Position numbers and translations under genes: made by a program
The notes under the pieces: model-generated
Databases searched by the model: none
What the model was told of the DNA's origin: nothing
What the model saw: the letters and a program-made list of their open reading frames with translations, nothing else
From: Hyparrhenia diplandra
Taxonomy: Eukaryota; Streptophyta; Magnoliopsida; Poales; Poaceae
Direction of reading: 5' to 3'
NCBI GenBank assembly: GCA_015847255.1
Contig: JADLZK010011587.1
Coordinates: forward strand, 1 to 64,000
DNA: 64,000 bases
Shown here: in pieces, positions 9,436 through 21,122 of the stretch
Position numbering within the stretch: the stretch's first letter is position 1
Layout: each line of letters starts with the position of its first letter

Positions 9436-11606
9436 TTATGTGTGGAGTGCCGTTAGCGGTGACACCATCTCCGTACGCGGCCAGTAGAACGCCTCCAACG
9501 GCACGGACTTTGGCATGGTCGCCCCGGACCCTTCCGTCATGTCCACCTCCTCATCTCCGGTCCTCCTCCACTCGAAGCACTGCACAGGCGTGCCGAGCGC
9601 GAGACCGACCATCTTCACGGCGAGGCCTTCGCCGGGGCACCGCCGCCGGCCCATGCCGAACGGAAGCATCCATTTCCCGTCGCTCTTCCCGCCCTCGAAC
9701 CTCTCGGGCGAGAACTTCTCCGGTTCCTCCCACACGCGCGGGTCCCTGTGCATGGCGTGCACATTGACGAGGAGCATCGTCCCCGCCGGGACGTCGTAGC
9801 CGCCGACGGAGCAGTCGGAGGCCGACTCGTGCGGTGCTAGGAGCGGCGCGACGGGGTGGAGGCGCAGGGTCTCCGTGACGATGCACCTCAGGTACGGAAG
9901 GTTTGGCAGGTCGGCTTCCTCCAGGATGCGTGCTGTGCCGACGACCTCGTCGATCTCGGCTTGGGCCTTGGCCATGGCGGCGGGATGATTCAGTAGCAGC
10001 GCCATGCCCCACTCGATAGTGGCCGACGAGGTGTCAGTTCCAGTTTGCAAGATGGACTGTTTGCAGCAAAGATGTATTATTAGCTCACTGAAAAGAAATA
10101 ATGGGCATGTAATAACTGAGACAAATTTGCTTTCAAACCGTTGGAGTTGGAGTAATATAATAATAACATGTACTGCACACATCGCAATCATGCATGGTTG
10201 TGCGATGTAACACATCTCCGTCCCTTTTGTACGTCGCCCGGGAAATGTATCTGTGAGGGAAACACGGTTCTAGACAAACATTTGGCCATGCCACACTGAT
10301 TCTCTTTGATTTGCGTTAAACAATAGTTGTGTGATGCCCCAGCAATGGCCTGTCGTCGTCGTGCATCTTCCGTCATTCACTAAAAAATTGGCCTCAGATC
10401 TCCACCTCAAAGATTTGTTCATGGTTCTATAGTCTTAAAGCACATGCCTACCTCCATCCCAATGATCTGGCCATGATATGATACTACTACTCCTCCTACT
10501 AAACAAGTCAATAAACAGCCTACGCACCCAGTAATCCCGTAAATCCTAAGTCCTGTGAAATCCACGACAGTTCGTTGATATGTTCAGTACTTGAGATTAC
10601 TCTACTATACGGCAAAACTGATTCTACTGTCTCTAGTTCTCGCATGTTGCATTGCAGTACCATCTTTTTGCAGAACAGAATAACTCACCAAGCAGAGCGC
10701 TCTGATGACCTTGTCGCTGTACGCCTCAGGGTCAGATGCCTGCATCTCCAGCAAGTCGCCGACCATCGTCTTCCCTTGCTCCGTCCCCGCCGCGGCGGCC
10801 GCCCGGTGCTCGTCGATAAGCCGCTGCGCCCACTCGTTCCGCGCCTTGGACAGCCTTACGGCGCGCTTGTTCACGCCGCCGATGTCCACCAGCGCGAGCA
10901 CCGGCACGAAGTCCTGCAGGTTGGATGCCCCGTGCATCGCGAAGTACTCGCGGACCATGGCACGGAACCGCTCGGCGTCCTCCGATGCCGCCGTCGCGCC
11001 GTCGCCGTAGTACCGCTTCCCAGCTACTACCCTCGCCACAGTGTTCAGCGCCAGCTCGAACGCGCGTGCCTTGACGTTGCACCGCGCGGGTCTGGAGGCG
11101 TCGGCCCCGGCCTTGAAGAGCCGGCGCGCCATATCACGGACCTCGCTGGCGCGGACATCCGCAGAGCGGAGGATGCGGTGCGAGGAGAAGACGTCGACGG
11201 TGGCGATGCGGCGGAGGTTGCGCCAGTTGGGCCCGTAGCTTGACGAACCAAGCGTGGTGTAGTCGTTGGAGAGGTAGCGGATGGAGGGCAGCCGCGGGCG
11301 GTTGGCGAAGGTGAGGTCGTGGGTGGTGAAACACTCCTCCGCGACGGCTGGGTCGACGACGTGGACTACGCGGCGGGAGCCGAATCGGAGGAGGAGAACC
11401 GGGCCGTGCTGCGCCGCAAGTGCAGACAGCGTCCGGTGGAGCGGCTTCTTCAAAAGGTGCAGGTGGCCGATGACCGGCAGGGACGGCGGGCTCGGTGGGA
11501 GGCGACCGTGGCGCTTCTTGTTCTTGATTAGGCTGTGCAAGAGGAGAAGAAACAGGGTCGTTGCTAGTGAGAGAAACAAGAAGGAGAGTGTCGTCGCGGT
11601 CACCAT
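9436..11606 (-). CDS. Cytochrome P450, CYP81 family, two exons
   Basis: Complete gene: exon 1 is 11606-10689 (306 codons), exon 2 is 10056-9436, with a phase-0 GT-AG intron at 10057-10688 (donor TTG|GTGAGT, acceptor ACAG|TCC). The product is 512 residues, normal for the family. It is an ER haem mono-oxygenase anchored by an N-terminal helix (SFLFLSLATTLFLLLLHSLI), followed by the proline hinge LPPSPPSLPVIGHLHLL. Landmarks: WRNLRRI in the C-helix; I-helix TGTDTS, split from exon 1 at the conserved CYP81 intron site; K-helix ETLRLHP (ExxR); PEKFSPERF; haem loop FGMGRRRCPG with the cysteine ligand. Near the C-terminus QCFEW and VDMTEG are typical of CYP81. CYP81 enzymes hydroxylate isoflavonoids, indole glucosinolates, lignans or herbicides; the substrate here is unknown. 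Start context CCAACCATGG is good. No lesion seen. Confidence 0.95.
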
Positions 11607-11830
11607 GGTTGGATCCTGGAGCTGGGAGGACGGGATGGAAATGTGTGGTGTGGAGGAAATAGGAGGAGATCACGAAACGCTCCAGTCGATAGCCATTTGT
11701 TCGACCATGGACCTGAACCCGGATGCTTGTCACCTAGTACTTTGGGAGCCACAGGATAATACTATTTGGAAGTTTTCCCAGCGAGATAATCACGTGTTCG
11801 TTTATAACTGCTGGCCTAGACAAACCAGCT

Positions 11831-11838
11831 TTATATAT
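11831..11838 (-). promoter_or_regulatory. TATA box of the CYP81 gene
   Basis: On the minus strand GCATATATAAAG lies about 225 nt upstream of the ATG at 11606. A leader rich in C and T (CTCCTCCTATTTCCTCCACAC) sits in between. Position and context fit a TATA promoter; the transcription start is inferred. Confidence 0.6.
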
Positions 11839-12103
11839 GCATAAAGGATCATCCGATGATACATATCTATACCTACTAATAAAGCCAAAAAAATTCTCCC
11901 ATTCACTCTTTTTCTTTCACCTTTTTCCTCCCCTACCAATACCTTTTCTGCCTTCAAATCAGCTTTCCGCCTCTTCGATATATGGATGCACGAGAATTTC
12001 CGTCATCTGTTCACCGCGCCAATTTTTCTTTCCGTGTCGGAACTTGGGAGTTGGAAACAAGTAGGAAAAGAATAGGAGAAAAGATCACACACAAAATAAT
12101 AAC

Positions 12104-12640
12104 ATACAAGGAGGAAAAGAAAAGAAAATACCAGGCGGCTGGTGCCATCACGGGACACCTGAGAGACGTGGCCCAAACGGCATGCAAGTCCAGTACGTAC
12201 AGAACACGACATTTTATTTCACGACCTGCGCTGCACTCCTGCGTGATACAGGACACGAGAGGCCAGAGAGACGCGACCCAAACGGCATGCAAGTCCAGTA
12301 CGTACAGAACATGACGTTTTATTTCACGACCTGCGCTCCTGCGTGACGTACAGAACGTTGCCGTTTTATTTGCAGCGGACACGATATATGGCTTGCTTGC
12401 ACGTGCGTCATCGTCCTGCGCCCTCCTGCGTGTCGGACTTGGGAGTTTCAGTTACTCCCTCCATCCGCGATCACACACGTTAACATACAAGGAGGAAAAG
12501 AAAAGAAAATACCAGGCGGCTGGTGCCTAAAGAAGCACGAGATGTTTATTTCAAGACCTGCGTGTGAATCGGAGCATTGGAGAAGAGGCCTGAGAACGCG
12601 GCCCAAACGGCTGCAAGCCTGTCAGAACATGACGTTTTTT
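12104..12640. repeat. nested direct duplications upstream of CYP81
   Basis: A block starting ACATACAAGGAGGAAAAG and ending GGCGGCTGGTGCC occurs at about 12104 and again at about 12483. Between them a unit of roughly 100 bp (CCCAAACGGCATGCAAGTCC ... TTTTATTTCACGACCTGCGCT ... CCTGCGTGA) is repeated in tandem at about 12170 and 12275, with a third diverged trace at 12600. This is 300-800 bp upstream of the predicted promoter. Confidence 0.8.
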
Positions 12641-12778
12641 TAAATTCCTTCGTGGCTCAGCGGCGGGGGTGCACAAGCCCAAGCTGATACTGTTGTGCGT
12701 CGAACGTTTGTGCGGTGACTCTTTATTTTTGGAAAAAATTTGAATGGGTACTTCAGTTTCAGTTATTTGTTTGTTTAT

Positions 12779-12800
12779 GTTCCTCAAAAAAAAAAAAAAA
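12779..12800 (+). mobile_element. micro-insertion: poly-A with 18-bp TSD (L1-type)
   Basis: GTTCCTC plus an A-tract lies between two perfect copies of AGTTATTTGTTTGTTTAT (12761-12778 and 12801-12818). Long TSD plus A-tail is the hallmark of L1-mediated target-primed insertion, here 5'-truncated to almost nothing. Confidence 0.75.
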
Positions 12801-12818
12801 AGTTATTTGTTTGTTTAT

Positions 12819-15239
12819 TATATGTTTTTTAACCTTTGTTTTATGACTAATTTTAGTTATTATTTTGAGTGTTTTAGTTTCAGGTATTCATTTTTTTCAG
12901 CCATTGAACTAGCATGTACAATCACGGAGCATGGTATAATTTAAAGTTAAAAAAACAGAATACAAAGTGGAAGGTGTGTGGATAGAACTTTATCTTTTCA
13001 TGACTGAATTCTCACAGGTAACATCAAAGCTTAAACTACTCATTCCAAAGCAAACAACATATGTAAAAGTTTTCCTAATCTAAATATCATAAATATGGCT
13101 TTGATAGAAATTTAACACTCTGCCAACAAGAGCTCATGATAAAAAGATTTTAACTTTTCAAAAACAAATCTCCAGATATAGTTTCACCAAGAACAAGATA
13201 AACAAAGCAGCTCAAACTCTCTCATATCATATCCCTCAATTACCTAGACTTAAATCAAGCGTACGCTACCCACAAGTCGGGTATAGAGCAAATTTGAAAG
13301 CGGGGCAAATATATCCAAAACATCAGAGGGATTTAAAATTAAAAACAAGGTACTAAAAATAATTAGAGCGAGAACAACTATTCATCATTTCCAAAGAAAA
13401 CTTTATTCTAACACTAAACTTATTAACCACACCTTAAAAACATGCATATAACAAAGACAAACATTTATTTGATTTAAAAAATTATGCATCTTTTTATGAC
13501 TTTTTAAAGCAAGTAATCATATAAGCTAGTAATAATAAGGATAATAAAGAGATACTTATCTTACTAACTTGGGGTGGTCTCCCCCAAGCTAGGTTGATGT
13601 GTAGGTGCTTTGAGATGAGGTGATGTCATCCTTCCTTGATTGATGATGATTGTAATAGGTCGAATTGATGCTCTACCAAGTGGTCGAATGTCTCCTTTTA
13701 TCTTGGCTCATAATTCTTGTTGATGATACTCAAATAGACCACAAAGTTAGTGGAACTCGTTAAGCGTTAGCGATTGGATATTTTAAGCTTTAATTGTCTA
13801 GAGCTTCTTAATAACTATAGATTAAATATGAAAGCTTAAGCTTTAACAAGAATTAAGCAAGATTAACATTTTATATAGCATTTATGAAAGCATTCAAACT
13901 TATAAAGTAGTAGTGAGTAGAGGGATTGCAAACCAGCGTGTCGTAGTGATGAGAGCATGTGAAGAGGGGCACGTTGGGAATATCTTATTAGAGTTGGCCT
14001 TCCTCCCCAAGCTAGCACCTTACCATCACTTTCGACACTTGAAGTTAAGTGTGATTTGTTGAATCATCCCTTAGAGTGTGTTGTAACTTCCATGTCTTTA
14101 GACATCGTTCATCCTTTGTTCTTGAATCTTATCGGATCTCTTGCATGGTTGTTGGAGCTCATCATACACACCTTGCTTCATCTCCTATGTGAGTTCATCT
14201 CTTGACTTCCCCAAATTGAATTTGAGAGTTTCTGCAGGGGGTAGTCCACACAAAATAACTAGTGTCTACTAAAGCATGCATACCATTGACTCAAAAATCA
14301 ACCTAGACACCACATCTAATTCGATTTAGGAAAGCTTTTTAACCTAAGCACCATGCTTAATTTAAAAGCTTTTAGAAGCAAACTCATCACACCTTATGGT
14401 TCATGAATCAAAATAGACACCTTGTCTACTTTAATTCAAGAACACAAATTAAACCAAACACCATGCTTAATTTAAAAGGTGTGCAAAAGTACTTCAAAAT
14501 CTAAGCATACTATAACAAACAAAAGTAACATGAAAGCACTATAGAGATTTATTCAAATAAAGATAAAGTAGCATGATCATGGTGAGATCTTTTTTTGTTT
14601 TAGATGCAAATGACATGAATAAATGCAAGGAACTAAACATGAAATGAATTTAGTATAAGAAAACATGGACTAAATGGAGGGAATGCATGAAATAATAAAA
14701 AAGTAAACATGCAATAATAATGGTAGAAATTGAATAATAACTACTCAATAAATTTAAAGTCCATGAGCAAGACTTTCTCACCTTTATTGATCATACTTAC
14801 CATGATGTGCGGCTTCTATGTACGTTACTTGAGATGTGTGCATTGAATTCTTGTGACGGTGACTTCTTCTCCAATCACGGGTTCTTCAAAGTTTCTTCTT
14901 TCCTTTTCTTGTGGAATCTTGCTGGAAGGTCGCAATGGCATCTTGTGTCCTTTCTATTCCACAACTCAACGGAATAAGGGTATTCCTACTAAGGGCCTGT
15001 TTGGTTCCTAAGGGACTAGGGACTACGGACTAGGGACTAATTTTTAGTCTCATTTAGTCCCTAAAATTACTAAACATGAGGACTAGGGTCTCTATTAGTT
15101 CTTAATTCATTAGACTCTTGGGAGGGTCTAAGGACTACTTTTTAGTCCCTAGTCCCTCCATCCAAACAGACCCTAAAGCTAGTGATATACTAAATTAGCA
15201 GATATCAAGATCATTATTAAAATATTTACGCCAATTGCT
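12819..15239 (-). other. non-coding internal region of an LTR retrotransposon (left end unclear)
   Basis: AT-rich with no long open frame. It leads into the minus-strand primer binding site at 15240-15257, so at least its right part is the 5' internal region of the element whose LTR follows. Palindromic ACTTGGGGTGGTCTCCCCCAAGCT at about 13566 is of a kind common in such leaders. A PIF MITE is inserted at 14993. I could not locate a matching left LTR or PPT. Confidence 0.45.
14993..15173. mobile_element. Tourist/PIF MITE, 181 bp, TSD TAA
   Basis: Left terminus GGGCCTGTTTGGTTC; right terminus CCAAACAGACCC is its imperfect inverse. TAA on both sides (14990-14992 and 15174-15176). GGACTAGGGACTA and TAGTCCCTAGTCC repeat inside in opposite orientation. 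Confidence 0.85.
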
Positions 15240-15257
15240 TCCCTGGCAATGGCGCCA
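15240..15257 (-). other. primer binding site (tRNA-Asp-like)
   Basis: The reverse complement reads TGGCGCCATTGCCAGGGA, close to the tRNA-Asp type PBS used by Athila-like elements. It lies 7 bp from the LTR at 15265. Confidence 0.65.
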
Positions 15258-15264
15258 AAAAGCT

Positions 15265-16536
15265 TGTTGATGTTTGTTGATAAATAAAGTAATACTATGA
15301 ATACTAAAGCATAAAAGTAATCTACTAATAATGACTAAAAGAATACTATGACAAATGAATAGCTTAGCTAATCAAGAGAACAACGGGAGAGCAAAGGTTC
15401 CTAATTATTTCTCTAATACTTTGGTTCTAAGGTAACTAAAGTATGGATAGATATAGCAATCACACAATAACACTTTGGGACATCAGAACACTAGCCACAA
15501 AAAGAGATGAGAAGGGGGCTAGGAAGCTCTGACCAAAGTCCTACAAACACCATCCCGAACGTGGTGGAATACGTCAGCCGTCAGGGCTGTCAGCACCTGG
15601 GGCTACCACAAACTATCCATGGGATTGGGTGCAATCTCAGGTAACCTCTAGTCTAGTCACCAAGTCTACACTATCAACTACTACTCTAGCTAATCGGAAT
15701 AACTAGAGCACTCGATGCGAGCAAAGATCCTATGTCAAAGTATAATGACAAAACGAATCCTATGTCAAAGCATAAGTCTTGTAGAGTAAAGATACAAAGA
15801 CATACCAAACTCTGAAGACTCTCTAGAACCAGAGCGCAGCTCCGCTCTCCCTAACTCTCAACTAGATCTAATCTATTACATTGAGGAGTCTAACCCTAGA
15901 TCTACATTGAGAAGAGAGAGTTCCTTACATTGGGATCCCTCTCTAATTAATGAGATGAAATGAATAATGAATTCTAGCTAATGAATTAGGGTTTCAAGGG
16001 GGAGGTTTGCCCCTATATTTATATTCCTGAGGGATGAATCTGAGCCGTTGGATCAAACCGACCTAAAACTGACTTAAATCAACGGCTGGAGTAGATTCTA
16101 GGGTTCTCATAGGTCGGTGGAAGAAGGTTGCAGAAGCTGGACACGTAACTCCTCCGGGGTGGCGCGTTGCCCCATTGATGGTGCGGGGAGACCCCACCCT
16201 GTGGCAGGTGGGCCCAGGCTTTCGCGTGGTGCTCTCTGGTGTCTTCTAAATCCTTGGAATTCACACCAATGGTCGTGGTTCATAACTTTTGATTCTGGAC
16301 TCCAAATGTGGCAAGTAATATGTCCGTTTCGATCGTCTCAACGAGCCCTTCGCAATGGTCCACTCTAATCCATTATTTGAGATACTTTTATTCAGTGAAA
16401 ACCTATAAGACAATTAAGATCACCAAACTTGTGGAACTGGTTAGAATCAAACCCTACAACTAGTGTTTGTGATTCCTTTTGTATCATTTCATGCAAAATA
16501 TGATGGTAGAAAAGTTGACGTTAACTACTGTCAACA
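15265..16536 (-). repeat. LTR (5' LTR of a minus-strand element), 1272 bp
   Basis: Begins TGTTGATGTTTG and ends ACTACTGTCAACA, so it has TG..CA ends with an inverted TGTTGA/TCAACA terminus. The PBS lies directly to its left. Its right end cuts the protease start of the Tat-like gag-pol at 16537. No second LTR is visible in the window. Confidence 0.65.
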
Positions 16537-18282
16537 ATGGCGCTATCTCCGTCGATGAGCACCTTGTTGAAGCGCTTGGTGCAGATTTGGGCGGTGAGCA
16601 GGAGCGGGAACCTTCCCATGTATGGTATGTCCGCCCACTGGTCCGACCTGTTGAAGGTAATAGGGACCTCTGATCATGGCTTGGTGAAGGGGATGGAGCC
16701 GTCGGGTCCTGTTGCCACCGCATTAACCCTACGCTGGGCTATCTTGCGCTCCCTCTTCATTTCAGTGGAAACGATGCCACCAAAGCCGATGTTGATGTCG
16801 GTGTCGGCATGGATGAAGCCCCCTTTGTCATTGTCGCTAGCCAGAGGTTCCTTGCCCTTTCCTCTGTTGTAGCTACCGCCGTTCTTCGGCTTCTTGAAAT
16901 TTTTCTCCAAGAGCTCACAGTTGTGCAGGCTGTGGTTTTCGCCTTTGTGCACGGGACAAGGCCCATCTAGGATCTCCTCATAACTGTCCCAGATGTGCTT
17001 GCCCCGAGCCTTTTTTAGGGCGTTGAAGATGTGGTCTCCCAGCCGACCCTGGAAGCGTGAATGGAAGCTCTCAGGCTTGCTGCACCAATCACTATCATGG
17101 CGGTCACGATCCTACCACCTCCTGTCGTCAATATGATGGCTCCTGCCAGGATCCTGCCCTCCGTAGTGGGATAGGGAGGCCTTCTTCATGTCCACTTCTT
17201 CGCCGTCTACATATTGGTTAGCGAACATCAGGAGGGTTACTGCATCCTCTGGTGTCTTCCAGTTGAGCTTGTTCCTGAGCTCGCCTCGCTGCAAGCCGAT
17301 CATGAAGTAGGTGATGACCTACTCATCCGTGATGTTGGGAATCCTGTTCCGAACATCGTTGAGCACTTGATGTAGTCTCTGTAGGATTCACCGGGCCCCT
17401 AGTTCAAATGGTCAAGGTCGTGCTTCGTCGCCGGCCTCTCGCACGTCGAGATATAGTTTCCCGTGAATTTTTCCTTGAGCTCGTCCCAGGTCCTGATGGT
17501 GTCAGGCGGTAGATACGTCAGCCACTACAGGACGTTTGGAGCCAATATGACCGGCAGGAAGTTGGGCATGACCTTGGTGTTGCCTCCGGCAGCCCTCACC
17601 GCAATGGCATACGACGTGAGCCACTACGTGGGGTTAACCTTATTGTCATACTTGTCCACGCCGATGATCTTGAAGCAGGTTGGCCAGGCCAGGGTACGTA
17701 GCACCCTGGAATAGCACCTCGGTGCCTCTGTTGATTCTTCTTCAGGCGGCGCTGCTGCTACGGTCTGAGCTACTCTTGGTACGGTTCTCCAGTAGCACGG
17801 CGGCATCCACTGGCCGACCTCCAATGGCTTCCTGGTGTGTTGCGTACCGTTCGTTGAGGGTGTTCCGGAGGTCGTCTCGGCCTTCTGCTGGGGGCGCCTT
17901 GCTTGACTTCTTCTTTTGGCAGTTCAGGGGCATGCACCCCTTCCTCGTGCCCTCCCCGTCCGCCGTTATTGGGGTGTCTTGGTTTGCTTCGACTAGATCC
18001 GGATGCGGCAGGTCGAAGTCCCTTCTACATCATCAGATGTCGAACGTGGGCAATCTTGATCATGCGGCCACCCGTATCGCCTCAGGGAATTAAGTCGCCC
18101 ATCCGTTCTAGTAATGATGCGGCGGCGGCGAGGTTATCGTTGGGGGTAAGGGGGTAGCATCAACTTGTTGGCCAACGTACTCTAGGAATTCATCGTCCAG
18201 GTTCCTGTTAATCGGTTGGCCGGATCTTGATCGAGTCCTGGCGGAGTTCCTGTGGGAGCCTTTAGGATGTCCTCATGTGCCC
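16537..18282 (-). pseudogene. Tat-lineage Ty3 gag (C-terminal part) with protease start, degraded
   Basis: Minus-strand reading gives gag-like blocks: VRAAGGNTKVMPNFLPV, then WLTYLPPDTIRTWDELKEKF, CERPATKHDLDHL, GPGESYRDYIK, LNWKTPEDAVTLLMFANQY. Further on come KRERKIAQRRVNAV, DQWADIPYMGRFPLLL and KVLIDGDSAI, the start of the retropepsin motif, cut off by the neighbouring LTR at 16536. At least three in-frame TAG codons (17399-17401, 17525-17527, 17624-17626) and frameshifts kill it. Its upstream half is at 29716-30747. Deleting the Athila element and one TGCCC copy joins the two parts in one frame. Confidence 0.7.
18278..18282. repeat. target-site duplication TGCCC (left)
   Basis: Matches TGCCC at 29716-29720 exactly. 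The two copies bound the Athila element. Confidence 0.9.
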
Positions 18283-21107
18283 TGTTGGTGTTTCTTAGCG
18301 AAAGCAGCAAAGTCCGCAAGCGCACGGGAAATACCGTTGTAGCACTTCACCCGGTGGTAAGCAGGGTATCGTAAATTTCACAAGGACGGTTTATGCAGAG
18401 GGCTTTCTTTCCAGTGTCTACCTAGGCAAGGTTAAGTTCTAAGAGTGGTGAGGTGTGTTTATGGGCTTATGTTATCAGGCAAGGATTTCTATGGCTGTTA
18501 TCTCCATACTTCGGGCACCGGCCAACGCACCAACTAGGCAGCTTCCGGCAATTAATACTACAACACATTTGAATGTGGGGGGATTACAAGGGACGGACAA
18601 GGCTGTCACGACCCTGCCGCCTACCCCCTCGACCGTGGGGTGCACCGCAAAAGATAGGTGAACGTTAGTCCAAACACCACGTTTGCACTACCGGTCACAG
18701 TCCCTGATGTTGGCCAAGGTTCCCCGGTCAAAGGGTTCCTTCACCAAGGACTAACAAATGAACGATCTATCAATCCCGTAAGTTGATAACCGCTAAGATA
18801 AATATGCTTGAAAAGTGATAAGCCGAAAGTTAAACACAAACTTCTTACCAAAGTGTAAGTAGCTTGTAGAGGTACAAGTGAAGCGGGTACCGACAAGTCC
18901 GACACTCCGACCTCCTAGGAACCGCGGAACACCGGGGGTGGACCGACAACTCCAGGTAGAAGAAGCCAAGCTTTCTTCTAGCTCTTCCCTCTCTCACTAT
19001 CTAGAATTGGAAGTATGAAAAGAAGACTAAACTACTCTCTTGCTCAAATGTGATGGATCCTCCTTGCTTGTGTGTTGTGAGGAAGAGGTAGGAGGTCTCC
19101 TTTTATAGCTTGAGTAGAGGGGGGTCTTTGGAAAATGTCACCTCCCCTCCATTATGTCCAAACCGACCAAGAATGGTCAGTTTCGAGGTTCACTGAACCT
19201 GGCACACCTCGTCACCGACGTTCTCCGGAGTGAATGAACCGCCATGCGAAGACTGGGCCCGAGATGTCAGGGTGGTGGTGCGGGCACACACCCGGGTGCG
19301 CGGCGCACCTCGGGCCGCCCCATTGTGGCCCGATTTCGCCCCCGACGCCGTCTTTTCGTCGTGTTGGGCCACGGACTTGTTGTGTATGACGTGGGCGTGG
19401 CCCATCCGAGGTGAGTTCTTTGAAAGGTCCTAATGGCTAGGGGGGGGTGAATAGCCTATTAAAAATTCTACAAACAACACTAAGCAAGGCGGTTAGTAAA
19501 TAAGAGGCAGTAGCAAATAAGCAAATGCTTCGGACTAGTTATGCAAGCCTCCTAGCAATTCTAGCAATTCTAAAGTCTCTAATCACACTCAAGAGCTAGG
19601 TTGCTAAGTTACTCCTAGGTGAACAAAATATGCAAACTAATTCTACCACTAGGAGCTAACAAGGCTAAGCAAAGCTACACAAGATATATCAATGTAAAAA
19701 CACGTGGAGTAGTGAATGATATACCGATGTCAATGTGTAGAGGTGGAAGCCAATCACCGTGATCAACAAGAAATCTCCAACGAGCACAACAAGGTTGACG
19801 ATGATTTTTGATTTTTCAGTCCCCGTTGTGGGTTCACTTGGCGTATGCTAAGCTTAATGGCGGTGCCAAACGCTAGGGTCCAACAAGCCACGAAAGCAAT
19901 CCACTAGTGCTCCTTTGGCGGGGTAACACACCCCTCACAATCACTTGCCTCAAACAAGCTCCATGCTCAACACCGCCTCTTGCTCCTTAATGGCCGGGCA
20001 AATTCCCAAGAAAACAAGAATCCCTTCCTCTAAATGCCGATGCAAGCAATGCACTTCTATCACTCTCAATCTCACCAAGAATTCGAGTTGGGGATGGAGA
20101 GATGAGTGGAGAGGAGTCTCACAAGCTCAATAGCAAGTTAGAGTGTTCAAATGTGCAAGAGAGGGGGCTAGGAACCGGCCAATCCAATATATATAGCCCC
20201 ACTCACGAGATAGAGCCGTTGGTCTTCAAATTGGGCTCTGCGGGCCGCCGGACGTACCGACCGGACTCATCAGCGACGTGGGTCCGTCCGCCTTCCGCCT
20301 ACCGACAAGGGTCGGGCCCGGCTGGCGTCCCTCCTCCGTCGGTTGTCGACATCGGTTTCCGGTCCAAAAATCAGCATGTCTCTCATCTTTTCTTTGCTCT
20401 TTGCTTCAACCTTGTCTTCATCTTTTTCTTTGCTCTTTTGCCTCTTGCCATGGGTTGCCAACACGTCCAAGATGATCACGTTATCATGCATGTTAGCTCA
20501 TCGATAAGTTAGGCAAGATCGGTTAGTGCTCTCATTGTCCTAAATGCAATATGCAACTCAATTGGACCTAGAAGCACTTCACCAAAGGATTGTCGCGGCA
20601 TTCCCTCTTGATAGTCGGCTATCTATCCTATAATGTGATCACACGCTCTATCGTGTCTTGATCACCAAAAGGAAAATACCTATCAAGATACCTTTGCCTT
20701 GATCTCCCGGGTTCCTCTCAAGCCGATCACCGAGCTTGACGATCCATCAAGTCCACCGACATTGTCCATGTTCATGATCATCATGCTCCACGTCATCCAT
20801 CTAATCCTATCTCAAAGTCATCACTTAGAGCAAAGGATTAGTCCACAAGTGTATCATCAATTTCCAAAACCAAACATGAGATTTCAGTTGCATTGGCTTG
20901 CCATTTGTTTCCTTTGGGCCTTTTTCTATTTATCGTTTTTATTCTTCTTTTCTTTATATTTTGGCCCAAATTGCACATATACTTGAGTTGTACATGCAAA
21001 GCCAAATATACACCAAAACTTTGGAGTTTGTTAATTTATAATCCCTATTTCTAGGTTGTTTTGGTGTATGTTGACGGTGTTTGATATGTAGTTGGTTACC
21101 ATCAACA
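18283..21107 (-). repeat. Athila 3' LTR (interrupted)
   Basis: Starts TGTTGGTGTTTCTTAGC and ends GTTACCATCAACA. Colinear with the 5' LTR at 28420-29715 except for the inserted 19421-20886 block. Shared landmarks: GGACGGTTTATGCAGAGGGC, the promoter (minus-strand CTATAAAAG at 19100-19108) and CCCATCCGAGGTGAG before the insertion. Compared with the 5' LTR it carries extra bases near 18625 (CGACCGTGGGGTGCACCGCA). Confidence 0.88.
19421..20886 (-). mobile_element. SIRE-type copia solo LTR inserted in the Athila LTR
   Basis: The block absent from the other Athila LTR runs from TGAAAGGTCCTAATGGCTAG (then a G-run and GTGAATAGCCTATTAAAAA) to CATGAGATTTCA. Read on the minus strand it begins TGAAATCTCATGTTTGG and contains TTGGAAATTGATGATACAC. 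It ends with the C-rich CTATTCACCCCC motif seen at SIRE LTR ends, so TG..CA ends are present. Minus-strand GGCTATATATATTGG near 20190 is a likely TATA box. Flanking bases (TTCTT left, GTTGC right) do not give a clean TSD. Confidence 0.7.
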
Positions 21108-21122
21108 AACTCCCCCACACTT
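21108..21122 (-). other. Athila polypurine tract
   Basis: The minus strand reads AAGTGTGGGGGAGTT directly before the 3' LTR (TGTTGATGG). Position and purine bias are as expected for plus-strand priming. Confidence 0.85.

Noticed and set aside
10575..11844. Plus-strand open frames opposite CYP81 exon 1
   Set aside because: Antisense shadows of a GC-rich P450 exon.
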